Assembly: GCA_024636215.1 (NCBI GenBank)
Contig: JAGXHL010000069.1
Location: forward strand, 1 to 39,122
Direction: 5' to 3'
DNA: 39,122 bases
Origin: Deltaproteobacteria bacterium
GTDB taxonomy: Bacteria; Desulfobacterota; Desulfuromonadia; Desulfuromonadales; BM103
The notes beneath the pieces are model-generated. The model was not told the DNA's origin. It was given only the letters and a program-made list of their open reading frames with translations, and did not search any database. Of the stretch, positions 7,805 to 16,271 are shown piece after piece. A program made the translations under genes and the position numbers. Within the stretch, counting starts at the first letter, position 1, and each line of letters opens with the position of its first letter.

Positions 7805-8897
7805 TATGCACCTCCCCTTCCAACAGGATGTCTTTATCAACCCTGCGGGCATCCAGGTGATTGAGTGTTAAAGCATCCGCCATCCGATCGACCCCTTCGC
7901 CCGCCAGCAAGCCACGCCCTTGCCCGCCAAGAAGTTTCGGGGCGATGAACAACATGAGTCGATCGATCAGACCGGCACGCAACATGGCTCCACCCAAAAT
8001 GCTGCCGCCCTCGAGAAGGAGGTAATGCAGGTTGCGGCCGGCTAGCGCCTGCAGAGCAGCAGACAGGTCCAATTTGCCGGCAGACTCAGCGACAACCAGG
8101 ATATCTGCACCAGCCTCACGGTAAGGGGTCAAAACCTCCTCGGTATGGCTTTGTGAGGTGACAAGCAGAGTCCCGGCTTGCGAAGACTGCGTATAAACCC
8201 GGGCCTCGGGGGACGTGCTCAGTCGGCCGTCCATGACTATCCGTAGCGGATCGCGCCCCCCTTCAGCAAGCCGGGTCGTCAATTTCGGATCATCTGCTGT
8301 GACAGTGCCGGATCCGACCATGATGGCATCAACCTGATTCCTCAACTGATGAACCAGGTTCCGGCTGGCGTCACAGGAAATCCACTTCGAATCACCGGAC
8401 AGGGTTGCTGTTTGTCCGTCCAGAGTCATCGCTGATTTCAGGACAACGTAAGGCAAACCGGAGGTGACATATTTGGCAAAAGGAGCGATCAGCTGGCGGC
8501 ATTCATGCTTGAGGACGTCGACCACAACATCAAGGCCGGCTGAGCGCAAACGCTCGAGGCCCTTGCCGGCGACCAGAGGGTTGGGATCTTGTGCACCCAC
8601 AAACACCCTTGCAACTCCGGCCGCGATAATCGCTTCGGTACAGGGCCCGGTTCGGCCCTGATGACAGCAGGGTTCCAGGGTAACATACAGGTCGGCACCC
8701 TGAGCCCGGGTGTCAGCGGCACGCAGAGCAAAGACTTCGGCGTGGGGCTGACCTGCAGCAGGGTGAAAGCCCTCCCCGACAATGTGCCCGTCACGGACCA
8801 GCACAGCCCCCACCGGAGGATTGGGCGCAGTACGGCCAAGACCCTGGCGGGCAAGCTCGATCGCTCTTTGCATCAATTTTTCGGTTGGAGTTGTCAT
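7785..8897 (-). CDS. ribD: Bifunctional diaminohydroxyphosphoribosylaminopyrimidine deaminase / 5-amino-6-(5-phosphoribosylamino)uracil reductase
   Basis: A 370-aa two-domain enzyme. Residues 1-145 are a zinc deaminase with HAEVFAL and PCCHQGRTGPC. The rest is the NADPH reductase, starting near LPYVVLKSAMTLDG. The start is uncertain. The ATG at 8897 gives the normal N-terminus but has only a weak upstream GCGAG. A TTG at 8909, four codons earlier, is closely preceded by GGTGA. Both lie immediately downstream, in the transcript sense, of a 169-bp MITE-like element whose end is at 8920. That insertion may have reshaped the translation start and separates ribD from nrdR. Confidence 0.95.
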   Translation of the reverse strand: MTTPTEKLMQRAIELARQGLGRTAPNPPVGAVLVRDGHIVGEGFHPAAGQPHAEVFALRAADTRAQGADLYVTLEPCCHQGRTGPCTEAIIAAGVARVFVGAQDPNPLVAGKGLERLRSAGLDVVVDVLKHECRQLIAPFAKYVTSGLPYVVLKSAMTLDGQTATLSGDSKWISCDASRNLVHQLRNQVDAIMVGSGTVTADDPKLTTRLAEGGRDPLRIVMDGRLSTSPEARVYTQSSQAGTLLVTSQSHTEEVLTPYREAGADILVVAESAGKLDLSAALQALAGRNLHYLLLEGGSILGGAMLRAGLIDRLMLFIAPKLLGGQGRGLLAGEGVDRMADALTLNHLDARRVDKDILLEGEVHNVHRPD

Positions 8898-8919
8898 ATC
8901 GGCTCGCAAAGCGTCACCG

Positions 8920-9088
8920 CTGGCAGCCTGTCGAACTATACGGGCCGAAGCGAAAATTTGGATGTTTGAGAACAGATTTTAGCTAATTTGCAGGTTCATA
9001 GCCGTAGCTATGGACCAAAAAGGAGCTGAAATATGGGCCAAACAGCCGGATTTGCAGCCGGCTCATGGATAGTCCGACAGCCTGCTAG
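8920..9088. mobile_element. MITE-like element, copy A (169 bp)
   Basis: A 169-bp unit with imperfect terminal inverted repeats. The right end is the complement of CTAGCAGGCTGTCGGACTAT, and the left end is a diverged version beginning CTGGCAGCC. It is almost identical, in reverse orientation, to 19733-19901, which has exactly the same length. No transposase is encoded. Inside are a small CATAGC/GCTATG hairpin and, on the plus strand, an AGGAG site seven bases before an ATG at 9033. The element sits between nrdR and ribD and interrupts an otherwise tight gene run. Confidence 0.88.
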
Positions 9089-9153
9089 ACGGGAGACAGA
9101 GGCAAGGTCTTTCCTGCCAAGCAAGAAGGTTCTGATGATATGATCCGCAACGA

Positions 9154-9621
9154 TTACTTGTTGGCCGGTCCTTTAGCCAGGATATCCGTCAGTTCGGACA
9201 TGAATTCATTGATGTCACGGAATTGCCGATAAACTGAAGCAAAACGGACGTAAGCGACCTCGTCAAGGGACTGCAAAGCCTCCATGATCGCTTCGCCAAT
9301 ACGGCTGGCGGCGATTTCTTTCTCACCACTTTCCTGCAAAGAGACTTCCATCTGATCGACGACCTTCTCTATGGTTGCGATGGAAACGGGACGCTTTTCA
9401 CAAGCCCGTTGAATCCCGGAAATGATCTTCTGGCGATCAAAAACTTCCCTGCGACCATCTTTTTTTATGACCAGAGGCAAAGTTTCTTCAACACGCTCAT
9501 AGGTGGTAAAACGCCTTTCACACTCGATGCACTCTCTTCGCCTGCGTATATTATTACCCTCTTTGCCGAGACGCGAGTCAACGACACGCGTGTCATCATG
9601 GGTACAGAATGGGCATTTCAT
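9154..9621 (-). CDS. nrdR: Transcriptional repressor NrdR
   Basis: This 155-aa regulator represses ribonucleotide reductase genes according to ATP/dATP level. The N-terminal zinc ribbon is visible as [10 protein letters not shown] followed by [17 protein letters not shown], giving a Cys4 site. An ATP-cone follows from about residue 49 ([16 protein letters not shown]). Length matches the family. Its start overlaps the dCMP deaminase stop by one base (TAATG). The pairing of nrdR with a dCMP deaminase makes sense, since both act on deoxynucleotide supply. Its 3' side is separated from ribD by the MITE. Confidence 0.97.
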   Translation of the reverse strand: MKCPFCTHDDTRVVDSRLGKEGNNIRRRRECIECERRFTTYERVEETLPLVIKKDGRREVFDRQKIISGIQRACEKRPVSIATIEKVVDQMEVSLQESGEKEIAASRIGEAIMEALQSLDEVAYVRFASVYRQFRDINEFMSELTDILAKGPANK

Positions 9622-10094
9622 TAACGGCCTCCAGAGTCATTATCACCGATCTCATCAAAGAGATAGGTTTTCACACCGGCCTCAAACAGCATCTCCATAG
9701 AGAGTTTATCGGCATAACCTTGCAGATAAATGACTTTTTGGATGCCTGCATTGATCAACATTTTCGTACAGATGATACAGGGAGAATCGGTACAGTACAG
9801 GACTGACTTCTCAATATTCACACCGTGACGTGCCGCCTGGATAATTGCATTCTGCTCAGCATGCAGGCCACGACAGAGCTCATGTCGTTCACCGGAAGGA
9901 ACCTTGAGCTGTTCACGCAGACAACCGGTCACATCACAATGAGTAATACCGGTGGGCGTGCCGTTATAGCCGGTCGCCAGGATATTTTTATCTTTAACCA
10001 TCACGGCGCCGACCTGGCGACGCATGCAGGTTGAGCGACGCGCCACCAGACGGGTGATGTCCATGAAGTATTCGTCCCAGGACGGCCTTTCCAT
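9621..10094 (-). CDS. Deoxycytidylate (dCMP) deaminase family protein
   Basis: A 157-aa zinc-dependent deaminase converting dCMP to dUMP for dTTP synthesis. The zinc site is formed by LHAEQNAI (His and catalytic Glu) and [10 protein letters not shown] (two cysteines). The upstream [12 protein letters not shown] block is typical of the dCMP deaminase/ComEB family. The start follows the glyA stop directly in the reading direction (TAAATG), and the stop overlaps the nrdR start by one base. Placement with glyA and nrdR fits a thymidylate supply role. Confidence 0.92.
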   Translation of the reverse strand: MERPSWDEYFMDITRLVARRSTCMRRQVGAVMVKDKNILATGYNGTPTGITHCDVTGCLREQLKVPSGERHELCRGLHAEQNAIIQAARHGVNIEKSVLYCTDSPCIICTKMLINAGIQKVIYLQGYADKLSMEMLFEAGVKTYLFDEIGDNDSGGR

Positions 10095-11345
10095 TTAGAC
10101 GAGCCGGTGAGCGTAAAGAGGAAATTGTTGACAGAGTTCGCGAATCTCGCCACGAATTCTCGACAAAACAGCCTCATTCTCGATGTTCTGTAAAGCTTCG
10201 TCAATCCAGGCACCGATCTGGCGCATTTCATTTTCCAGCAAGCCTCGCGTCGTGCTTGCCGGGGTGCCGATGCGGATACCGCTGGTGACAAACGGCGAAC
10301 GGGTGTCGAAAGGCACAGCGTTTTTATTGACCGTGATACCGGCCTGTTCGAGGGTTGCCTCGGCCACTTTACCGGTCAGCTCGGTGCCGGTAAAATCCAG
10401 CAGCATGAGATGGTTGTCAGTGCCGCCGGAGACCAGATTGTAGCCTCGAGAAACCAGCTCCTCGGCCAGAGCCTGAGCATTTTTAACAACCTGCTGCGCG
10501 TAGCTCTTGAACTCCGGAGCCAGAGCCTCTTTGAAGGCAACCGCCTTGGCTGCGATGACATGCATCAGCGGCCCGCCTTGAATACCCGGAAAGATATTGC
10601 TGTTGACCTTCTTGGCGAATTCTTCACGACAAAGAATCATGCCACCGCGTGGTCCACGCAAAGTTTTGTGGGTGGTGGTGGTCACATACTCAGCGTGAGG
10701 GACCGGCGTCGGATGAACGCCGGCAGCAACCAGACCGGCAATGTGAGCCATATCGACCATAACCGGGGCACCAACCTGATCGGCAATCCGTCGGAACGCT
10801 TCAAAATCGATGGTGCGTGGATAGGCACTGGCGCCGACAACGATCAGTTTAGGTTTATGCTCTTTGGCCAGCTTTTCCACTTCTTCATAATCGATGCGAC
10901 CTGTTTCTCTGTCGAGACCGTAAGCAACCACATTAAACAGTTTTCCGGAAAAATTAACCGGTGAACCGTGCGTCAGATGGCCACCGTGGGCGAGGTTCAT
11001 ACCAAGCACGGTATCGCCGGGCTGGCAGGCGGCAAAGTAAACCGCCATATTGGCCTGGGATCCGGAATGAGCCTGAACGTTGGCGTGTTCCGCACCGAAA
11101 AGTTCTTTCGCACGGTTAATGGCTAAATCTTCAGCGATATCGACAAACTCACAGCCACCGTAGTATCTCTTGGCAGGATAGCCCTCGGCATATTTATTGG
11201 TGAGAACTGAACCTTGAGCCGCCAGGACCTCTTCACTGACAAAGTTTTCCGAAGCGATGAACTCCAGGCTGTATTCCTGACGCTCGGTCTCTTTACGGAT
11301 AGCCGCAGTAATTTCAGGGTCAAATTGAGCAAGCTTATCAAACAT
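10095..11345 (-). CDS. glyA: Serine hydroxymethyltransferase
   Basis: This 416-aa PLP enzyme interconverts serine and glycine and generates 5,10-methylene-tetrahydrofolate. The PLP lysine lies in [15 protein letters not shown], and the N-terminal [10 protein letters not shown] block is diagnostic. The frame is open to a TTG at 11363. The ATG at 11345 has GGAGG 11 bases upstream and matches the usual N-terminus [13 protein letters not shown] strong terminator-like hairpin lies 42 bp upstream, between rpiB and glyA, so expression from the upstream promoter may be attenuated. Confidence 0.97.
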   Translation of the reverse strand: MFDKLAQFDPEITAAIRKETERQEYSLEFIASENFVSEEVLAAQGSVLTNKYAEGYPAKRYYGGCEFVDIAEDLAINRAKELFGAEHANVQAHSGSQANMAVYFAACQPGDTVLGMNLAHGGHLTHGSPVNFSGKLFNVVAYGLDRETGRIDYEEVEKLAKEHKPKLIVVGASAYPRTIDFEAFRRIADQVGAPVMVDMAHIAGLVAAGVHPTPVPHAEYVTTTTHKTLRGPRGGMILCREEFAKKVNSNIFPGIQGGPLMHVIAAKAVAFKEALAPEFKSYAQQVVKNAQALAEELVSRGYNLVSGGTDNHLMLLDFTGTELTGKVAEATLEQAGITVNKNAVPFDTRSPFVTSGIRIGTPASTTRGLLENEMRQIGAWIDEALQNIENEAVLSRIRGEIRELCQQFPLYAHRLV

Positions 11346-11376
11346 GGCGATTGAAACCTCCAAAAGGATAACTGTT

Positions 11377-11410
11377 AAAAAATAAAACGGGCAGGCGGTT
11401 GGCCTGCCCG
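11377..11410 (-). terminator. Intrinsic-terminator-like hairpin between rpiB and glyA
   Basis: In the transcript sense CGGGCAGGC pairs with GCCTGCCCG over a five-base loop, followed at once by TTTTATTTTTT. This is a textbook rho-independent terminator. It lies inside a same-strand gene series, only 32 bp before the glyA start codon, leaving no obvious room for a separate glyA promoter. It may act as a partial attenuator. Confidence 0.82.
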
Positions 11411-11422
11411 AGCTAAGTTAAG

Positions 11423-11878
11423 TTATAACTCGCCGGAGCGAACGGCTGCCTCCACCCGGGAGATCTTATCCAGGCGGACTTGATGGCGACCGCCTTCATA
11501 GGCTGCATCCAGCCAGACTTTCACCATTTTGGTCGCTAACTCCATAGACAGTACGCGTCCGCCCAGGACCAGGATATTGGCATTGTTATGCTCTTTGGCC
11601 ATGCGCGCCATAAACTCGTCAGTAGCCAGAGCCGCGCGGACACCGGGAAACTTGTTGGCGACAATCGACATGCCGATGCCCGTGCCGCAGACCAGGATAC
11701 CGAGTTCTGCCTCTCCGCGGGAGACGGCCTCGGAAACTTTTTCGGCAAAATCAGGGTAATCAACCGAGTCGATGGTGTCTGTGCCGCAATCTTTGACCGA
11801 AATATTGCGCGAGGCAAGCACTTTTACAAGGGCGTCCTTCATTTCCAGACCGCCATGATCACTACCGATAAAAAGCAT
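11423..11878 (-). CDS. rpiB: Ribose-5-phosphate isomerase B
   Basis: A 151-aa RpiB/LacAB-type isomerase interconverting ribose 5-phosphate and ribulose 5-phosphate. The N-terminus GSDHGGLEMKD and the catalytic loop LVCGTGIGMSIVANKFPG are diagnostic. I prefer the ATG at 11878, because AAGG is ten bases upstream, over a TTG at 11887 that overlaps the fabF stop and has no proper spacing. It follows fabF within a few bases. Ribulose 5-phosphate is also the substrate of RibBA further down the run. Confidence 0.95.
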   Translation of the reverse strand: MLFIGSDHGGLEMKDALVKVLASRNISVKDCGTDTIDSVDYPDFAEKVSEAVSRGEAELGILVCGTGIGMSIVANKFPGVRAALATDEFMARMAKEHNNANILVLGGRVLSMELATKMVKVWLDAAYEGGRHQVRLDKISRVEAAVRSGEL

Positions 11879-11883
11879 CTTGA

Positions 11884-13116
11884 TCAAACCTTACGAAAGA
11901 GCAACGTCGCGTTGGTGCCACCAAAACCGAGCGAGTTGGAAAGAACAATATTTACGTCTGCCTTGCGGGCCTCGTTGGGAACGTAATCAAGGTCGCATTC
12001 GGGATCAGGCTCGACATAATTAATCGTCGGCGGGACAACACCATGGGTGATGGCCAGCAGCGAGTAAATCGCTTCGACCCCTCCTGCTGCACCGAGAAGA
12101 TGACCCGTCATCCCCTTGGTTGAGCTGACCATCAACTGCCTGGCATGGTCACCGAAGACTGACTTGATCGCCAGCGTTTCATAAAGGTCGTTGAAGGGTG
12201 TCGACGTACCATGGGCATTAATGTAATCCACCTCTTCAGGGTTCACTCCCGCAGTATCCAGGGCCATCTGCATACAACGTGCGGCACCTTCCCCACCGGG
12301 CGCTGGTGCAGTAAGATGATAAGCATCGCCGGTCAGACCGTAACCGGCAATTTCGCCGTAAATTCTGGCGCCACGTTTTTTGGCCGCTTCGTACTCTTCC
12401 AGAATCACGATACCGGCCCCTTCGCCCATCACAAAGCCGTCGCGATTTTTCTCGAAGGGACGACTTGCCGCTTGCGGATCGTCATTGCGTGTCGAGAGAG
12501 CTTTCATCACTGCGAAGCCGCCTATAGCCAGAGGGCAGATGGTTGCTTCGGTACCTCCTGCAATGACAGCGTCGGCGTCACCACGTTGAATCATGCGATA
12601 GGCATCACCGATTGAATGTGTACCGGTAGCACAAGCTGAGACCGGGGCAACGTTCGGTCCCTTGGCTCCGCACTTTATGGAAATCTGGCCTCCGGCCAGG
12701 TTAATAATCGTCATCGGGATGAAAAAGGGGCTGACTTTACGGTAGCCACCTTTAGACATTGCCTCCTGATACCTTTCGATAGCAGGCAATCCGCCCATCC
12801 CGGAACCGACCACGACTCCGACACGTTCGGCGTTGTCGTCGTTGATTTCCAAGCCGGAATCTGCGAGCGCCATATCTGCGGCACCAAGAGCGTAATGAAT
12901 AAAGAGGTCCATCTTCTTGGCCTCTTTCCTGTCAAAAAACTCTTCTGCGGGAAAATCGGTGATTTCACCGGCTATATTGACCGGCAGATCACTTGAGTCA
13001 AAACGGGTAATAGGCCCGATACCGGAACGGCCGGCCATCAGGGCATCCCAGTTCTTTTCTACGCCTGTACCCAGAGGGGAAGTGACTCCCAGGCCAGTTA
13101 CAACAACTCTGCGCAT
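11884..13116 (-). CDS. fabF: Beta-ketoacyl-ACP synthase II
   Basis: This 410-aa condensing enzyme elongates acyl-ACP with malonyl-ACP. The active-site cysteine is in [13 protein letters not shown], and the two histidines are in [12 protein letters not shown] and [13 protein letters not shown], giving the Cys-His-His triad of KAS II. The ATG at 13116 gives [10 protein letters not shown], the standard N-terminus. GGGAGG lies about 11 bases upstream. It follows acpP across a 105-bp spacer with two stem-loops, the common acpP-fabF order. Confidence 0.97.
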   Translation of the reverse strand: MRRVVVTGLGVTSPLGTGVEKNWDALMAGRSGIGPITRFDSSDLPVNIAGEITDFPAEEFFDRKEAKKMDLFIHYALGAADMALADSGLEINDDNAERVGVVVGSGMGGLPAIERYQEAMSKGGYRKVSPFFIPMTIINLAGGQISIKCGAKGPNVAPVSACATGTHSIGDAYRMIQRGDADAVIAGGTEATICPLAIGGFAVMKALSTRNDDPQAASRPFEKNRDGFVMGEGAGIVILEEYEAAKKRGARIYGEIAGYGLTGDAYHLTAPAPGGEGAARCMQMALDTAGVNPEEVDYINAHGTSTPFNDLYETLAIKSVFGDHARQLMVSSTKGMTGHLLGAAGGVEAIYSLLAITHGVVPPTINYVEPDPECDLDYVPNEARKADVNIVLSNSLGFGGTNATLLFRKV

Positions 13117-13147
13117 GAGACTATTATCCTCCCAAAACAAAATCTGT

Positions 13148-13170
13148 CCCGGTAGCGAATAGCTACCGGG
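13148..13170. other. Stem-loop upstream of fabF
   Basis: CCCGGTAGC and GCTACCGGG form a 9-bp stem with loop GAATA. In the transcript sense it is followed after five bases by ATTTTGTTTT and then by the fabF ribosome binding site. It could be a weak terminator that lowers fabF relative to acpP. Confidence 0.65.
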
Positions 13171-13194
13171 GCAGGTGTTGTTATAAGCGACAAC

Positions 13195-13210
13195 CGCAGC
13201 TTAAGCTGCG
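13195..13210. other. 16-bp perfect palindrome after acpP
   Basis: CGCAGCTTAAGCTGCG is self-complementary and lies 11 bp beyond the acpP stop codon. With the hairpin at 13148-13170 it makes a tandem structured region in the acpP 3' spacer. It could protect acpP mRNA from 3' decay or bind a dimeric protein. Confidence 0.6.
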
Positions 13211-13221
13211 ATAATCAAAGT

Positions 13222-13455
13222 TTAGGAATTTGCCTCGACGTAGTCGATGGCATTCTGAACAGTCTGGATTTTTTCAGCATCTTCATCGGAAATTTCGATG
13301 TCGAATTCTTCCTCGAGAGCCATAACCAATTCAACGGTATCCAAAGAGTCAGCGCCCAGGTCGTCCATGAAAGACGCTTCCGCGGTTACCTGATCCTCGT
13401 CAACACCCAACTGCTCTGCAACAATCTGCTTGATACGCTCTGCATTACTTGCCAT
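13222..13455 (-). CDS. acpP: Acyl carrier protein
   Basis: This 77-aa acidic helical protein carries growing acyl chains on a 4'-phosphopantetheine arm. The attachment serine is in [18 protein letters not shown], near residue 37. Length and composition are standard. It sits between fabG and fabF, the normal order. A TATAAT box 52 bp upstream and two stem-loops downstream suggest it can be expressed at higher level than its neighbours. Confidence 0.98.
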   Translation of the reverse strand: MASNAERIKQIVAEQLGVDEDQVTAEASFMDDLGADSLDTVELVMALEEEFDIEISDEDAEKIQTVQNAIDYVEANS

Positions 13456-13506
13456 TTTATGTTCCTCCTTCTTGGTTTAGATCCGATCTGCGACCGTCTC
13501 ATTATT

Positions 13507-13512
13507 ATTATA
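13507..13512 (-). promoter_or_regulatory. acpP: Possible internal -10 box ahead of acpP
   Basis: The minus strand reads TATAAT here, 52 bp upstream of the acpP start, in the fabG-acpP spacer. No good -35 hexamer lies 16-18 bases upstream, so this is only a candidate. An internal promoter would fit the high demand for ACP. Confidence 0.35.
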
Positions 13513-13529
13513 CGAAAACCCTCTATGGG

Positions 13530-14267
13530 TTACATATACATTCCGCCATTAACGCCGAGGACCTGGCCTGTGATATAAGCCGACTGATCAGAGGCGAGGA
13601 AGATGACAGCGTTAGCTATATCCTCTGCAGCACCGAGGCGCCCTAACGGAATCTGCTCCGTCATGGCTTCCCGGGCCTTGTCAGACATGTCTTCAGTCAT
13701 GTCTGTCACGATAAAACCTGGAGTAATGGCATTCACTGTGATGTTGCGACGTGCCATCTCCCTTGCTACAGATTTGGTCAGGCCAAGCAATCCGGCTTTA
13801 CTGGCACAGTAATTTGCCTGCCCTGCGTTACCCATTTCACCAACTACGGACGAGATATTAATGATGCGGCCCGACCTCTGCTTGCTCATGACCTTTGCCG
13901 CGGCGCGAGTACAAAGAAAAGCACCTTTGAGGTTCGTATCGAGAACCGCATCCCAGTCCTCGTTCTTCATGCGCAGCAACAAGCCATCACGGGTAATTCC
14001 GGCATTATTGACAAGGACATCAACCTGACCATAAGTATCAACGGCCTGCTTCACCAGATTGTTGGCATCCTCTTCGACAGCAACATCACCAACAACGGCC
14101 AAGGCATCACCGCCCTGACCTTTGATCTCGGCGGTCAATTCTTTGAGTGCTTCTGCGCTGCGAGCAGAGACAACAACTTTAGCGCCCTGTGCGACAAGTG
14201 CAAGAGCGATTGAGCGGCCGATACCCCGTGAGGCTCCAGTAACAATAGCAACTTTATCAGACAACAT
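13530..14267 (-). CDS. fabG: 3-oxoacyl-ACP reductase
   Basis: A 245-aa short-chain dehydrogenase that reduces beta-ketoacyl-ACP with NADPH. The nucleotide motif TGASRGIGRSIA is at residues 10-21. NNAGITRDGLL and the catalytic YCASKAG (Tyr/Lys) are present, with the serine in INISSVVGEMG. The C-terminus GVNGGMYM is typical of FabG. It is 17 bp downstream of fabD in the same transcript. Confidence 0.97.
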   Translation of the reverse strand: MLSDKVAIVTGASRGIGRSIALALVAQGAKVVVSARSAEALKELTAEIKGQGGDALAVVGDVAVEEDANNLVKQAVDTYGQVDVLVNNAGITRDGLLLRMKNEDWDAVLDTNLKGAFLCTRAAAKVMSKQRSGRIINISSVVGEMGNAGQANYCASKAGLLGLTKSVAREMARRNITVNAITPGFIVTDMTEDMSDKAREAMTEQIPLGRLGAAEDIANAVIFLASDQSAYITGQVLGVNGGMYM

Positions 14268-14284
14268 AGTCGATATCTCCTGAA

Positions 14285-15205
14285 TTATCCAGCGAGAGCA
14301 CTGATATCTGCAACATTCTGTACATTCTGGATACTGCTGCCTTTGGCCATTCGCTTGACCAATCCGGAGAGAACCTTGCCCGGACCGATTTCTATGTATC
14401 GATCAACGCCAAGGCGGACCATTTCGGCAATGGTCTCCTGCCAGCGCACCGGGGCACTGACCTGCTTGACCAGCAATTCACGAACCCGTGTAGCATCCTG
14501 ATTAGGCTTCGCCTCAACGTTACTGACAACCGGCAAGGACATTTCTCCGACTTGAACAGCGTCCAGCACCCTGGCAAGACGATCACCGGCAGGCACCATC
14601 AGGCTGCAATGAAAAGGGGCGCTGACCGGTAAAAGCATGGCTCTTTTCGCACCTTTTTGTTTGGCCAGTTCAATAGCCCGGTCGACAGCTTCAGTGTGAC
14701 CGGCAATGACCACCTGGCCGTCACTGTTGTAATTGGCGGGGGAAACTATCTGTCCCTGGGCAGCGTCACGGCAGACCGCATTCAGATCATCGAGTCCCAG
14801 ACCAAGAATCGCTGCCATTGAACCGGTCCCAACGGGAACAGCCTCCTGCATGAAGGTGCCGCGCTGACGTACAATGCGGACAGCGTCAGCAAAAGCCAGG
14901 CCGCCGGCACAGACGAGAGCGCTGTATTCCCCGAGGGAGTGTCCTGCAGCAAAGCCAGGGACCAGACCGGATTCGGTCGACAGGACTCTCAAGGCAGCAA
15001 CGCTGGTGGTGAGGATTGCCGGTTGAGTATTGGCGGTCAGCTTCAGGTCTTCCTCGGGGCCATTATAGCAAAGAGAGGCGAGATCGAAGCCAAGGGCATC
15101 GTTCGCTTCTTCGAATACGTGACGGGCAACGGCAAAGTTATCGGCAAGGTCTTTGCCCATTCCTGCATGTTGTGAGCCCTGTCCGGGGAATAAAAATGCA
15201 ATCAT
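14285..15205 (-). CDS. fabD: Malonyl-CoA:ACP transacylase
   Basis: This 306-aa enzyme loads malonyl groups onto ACP. The opening FLFPGQGSQHAGMG and the nucleophile motif AGHSLGEYSAL are diagnostic. The second histidine of the Ser-His pair is in VSAPFHCSLM. Length is standard. AAGG lies nine bases before the ATG. It is flanked by fabH and fabG. Confidence 0.97.
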   Translation of the reverse strand: MIAFLFPGQGSQHAGMGKDLADNFAVARHVFEEANDALGFDLASLCYNGPEEDLKLTANTQPAILTTSVAALRVLSTESGLVPGFAAGHSLGEYSALVCAGGLAFADAVRIVRQRGTFMQEAVPVGTGSMAAILGLGLDDLNAVCRDAAQGQIVSPANYNSDGQVVIAGHTEAVDRAIELAKQKGAKRAMLLPVSAPFHCSLMVPAGDRLARVLDAVQVGEMSLPVVSNVEAKPNQDATRVRELLVKQVSAPVRWQETIAEMVRLGVDRYIEIGPGKVLSGLVKRMAKGSSIQNVQNVADISALAG

Positions 15206-15238
15206 CTATCAGAAACCTTAATTTTTCGAAGTATCCGG

Positions 15239-16219
15239 TTACCAGCGCAACAAGGTTGCCGCCCAGGTAAATCCACCGCCAAAAGCATCAAGCAACACAA
15301 TATCACCTTCTTTAAGGCGACCGGCACGATTTGCTTCATCCAGTGCCAGAGGAATCGTCGCACCGGAGGTGTTGCCGAAGCGATTCACGTTGATATAAAC
15401 CTGCTCGTCCTTCAGACCGATCTTCTTGGCCGTGGCATTGAGAATGCGGATATTGGCCTGGTGGGGGATAAAGAGGTCAACATCCTTGGCAGTCATACTG
15501 TTTTCCTGCAAAGCAATGTTGGCAACCTCGGACATGGAACGCACAGCAACTTTGAACACTTCGTTGCCCTGCATCTGCAGAAAATAGTTTTTATCTCGCA
15601 AGGCTTCTACGCTCGGCAAGAATTTTGTACCGAAGCCTGGCTGATAAAGAAGCTCAAGCTGCGTTCCATCGGCATGCAGGTGAGTGGAAAGGATGCCGCG
15701 ATCCCCTTCACCGGCCTCAACAATCACTGCTCCGGCGGCGTCACCGAAGAGAATGCAGGTGTTGCGGTCCTCCCAGTTGACAATGCGGCTCAGAACTTCG
15801 GCGCCAATTACCAACGCCTTTTTACAACGTCCCGCTTCGACCCGATCGATGGCGCAGGACAGAGCATAGAGGAAGCCGCTGCAGGCAGCAGAGACATCAA
15901 AAGCTCCGGCATTGACGGCACCGAGATTGGCCTGGACAATACATGCCGTTGCCGGCCATGGATAATCACCGGTGATCGTACCGACCACAATCAGGTCAAG
16001 TTCCTCTGCGGAAATACCCGCCATCTCCATGGCGCGTTCTGCAGCACGTGTCGCCAGATCCGAAGTGTTTTCACCATCAGCAGCGATGTGGCGTTCGCAG
16101 ATTCCTGTTCGAGTCCTGATCCATTCATCATTGGTATCGATAAACTTTTCGATATCAAGATTGGTCAGGACTTTTTCAGGGACATAAGACCCGGTACCGG
16201 TTATACGTGCTCTGATCAC
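15239..16219 (-). CDS. fabH: Beta-ketoacyl-ACP synthase III
   Basis: This 326-aa enzyme starts fatty-acid synthesis by condensing acetyl-CoA with malonyl-ACP. The catalytic cysteine is in VSAACSGFLYAL, the histidine in FIPHQANIRIL, and the asparagine in RFGNTSGATIP. The start is a GTG, with AAGGAG eight bases upstream. No in-frame ATG fits the conserved N-terminus IRARITGTGSYVPE. It lies between plsX and fabD as in many bacteria. Confidence 0.97.
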   Translation of the reverse strand: MIRARITGTGSYVPEKVLTNLDIEKFIDTNDEWIRTRTGICERHIAADGENTSDLATRAAERAMEMAGISAEELDLIVVGTITGDYPWPATACIVQANLGAVNAGAFDVSAACSGFLYALSCAIDRVEAGRCKKALVIGAEVLSRIVNWEDRNTCILFGDAAGAVIVEAGEGDRGILSTHLHADGTQLELLYQPGFGTKFLPSVEALRDKNYFLQMQGNEVFKVAVRSMSEVANIALQENSMTAKDVDLFIPHQANIRILNATAKKIGLKDEQVYINVNRFGNTSGATIPLALDEANRAGRLKEGDIVLLDAFGGGFTWAATLLRW

Positions 16220-16271
16220 GATGCGACTCCTTGAAGTGACGGCTCCATTGATATCACCAGAAGAATGTTTT

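Noticed and set aside
8898..9153. FMN (RFN) riboswitch upstream of ribD
   Set aside because: The spacer is almost wholly the MITE, and I see none of the conserved RFN segments. The rib genes seem not to have one here.
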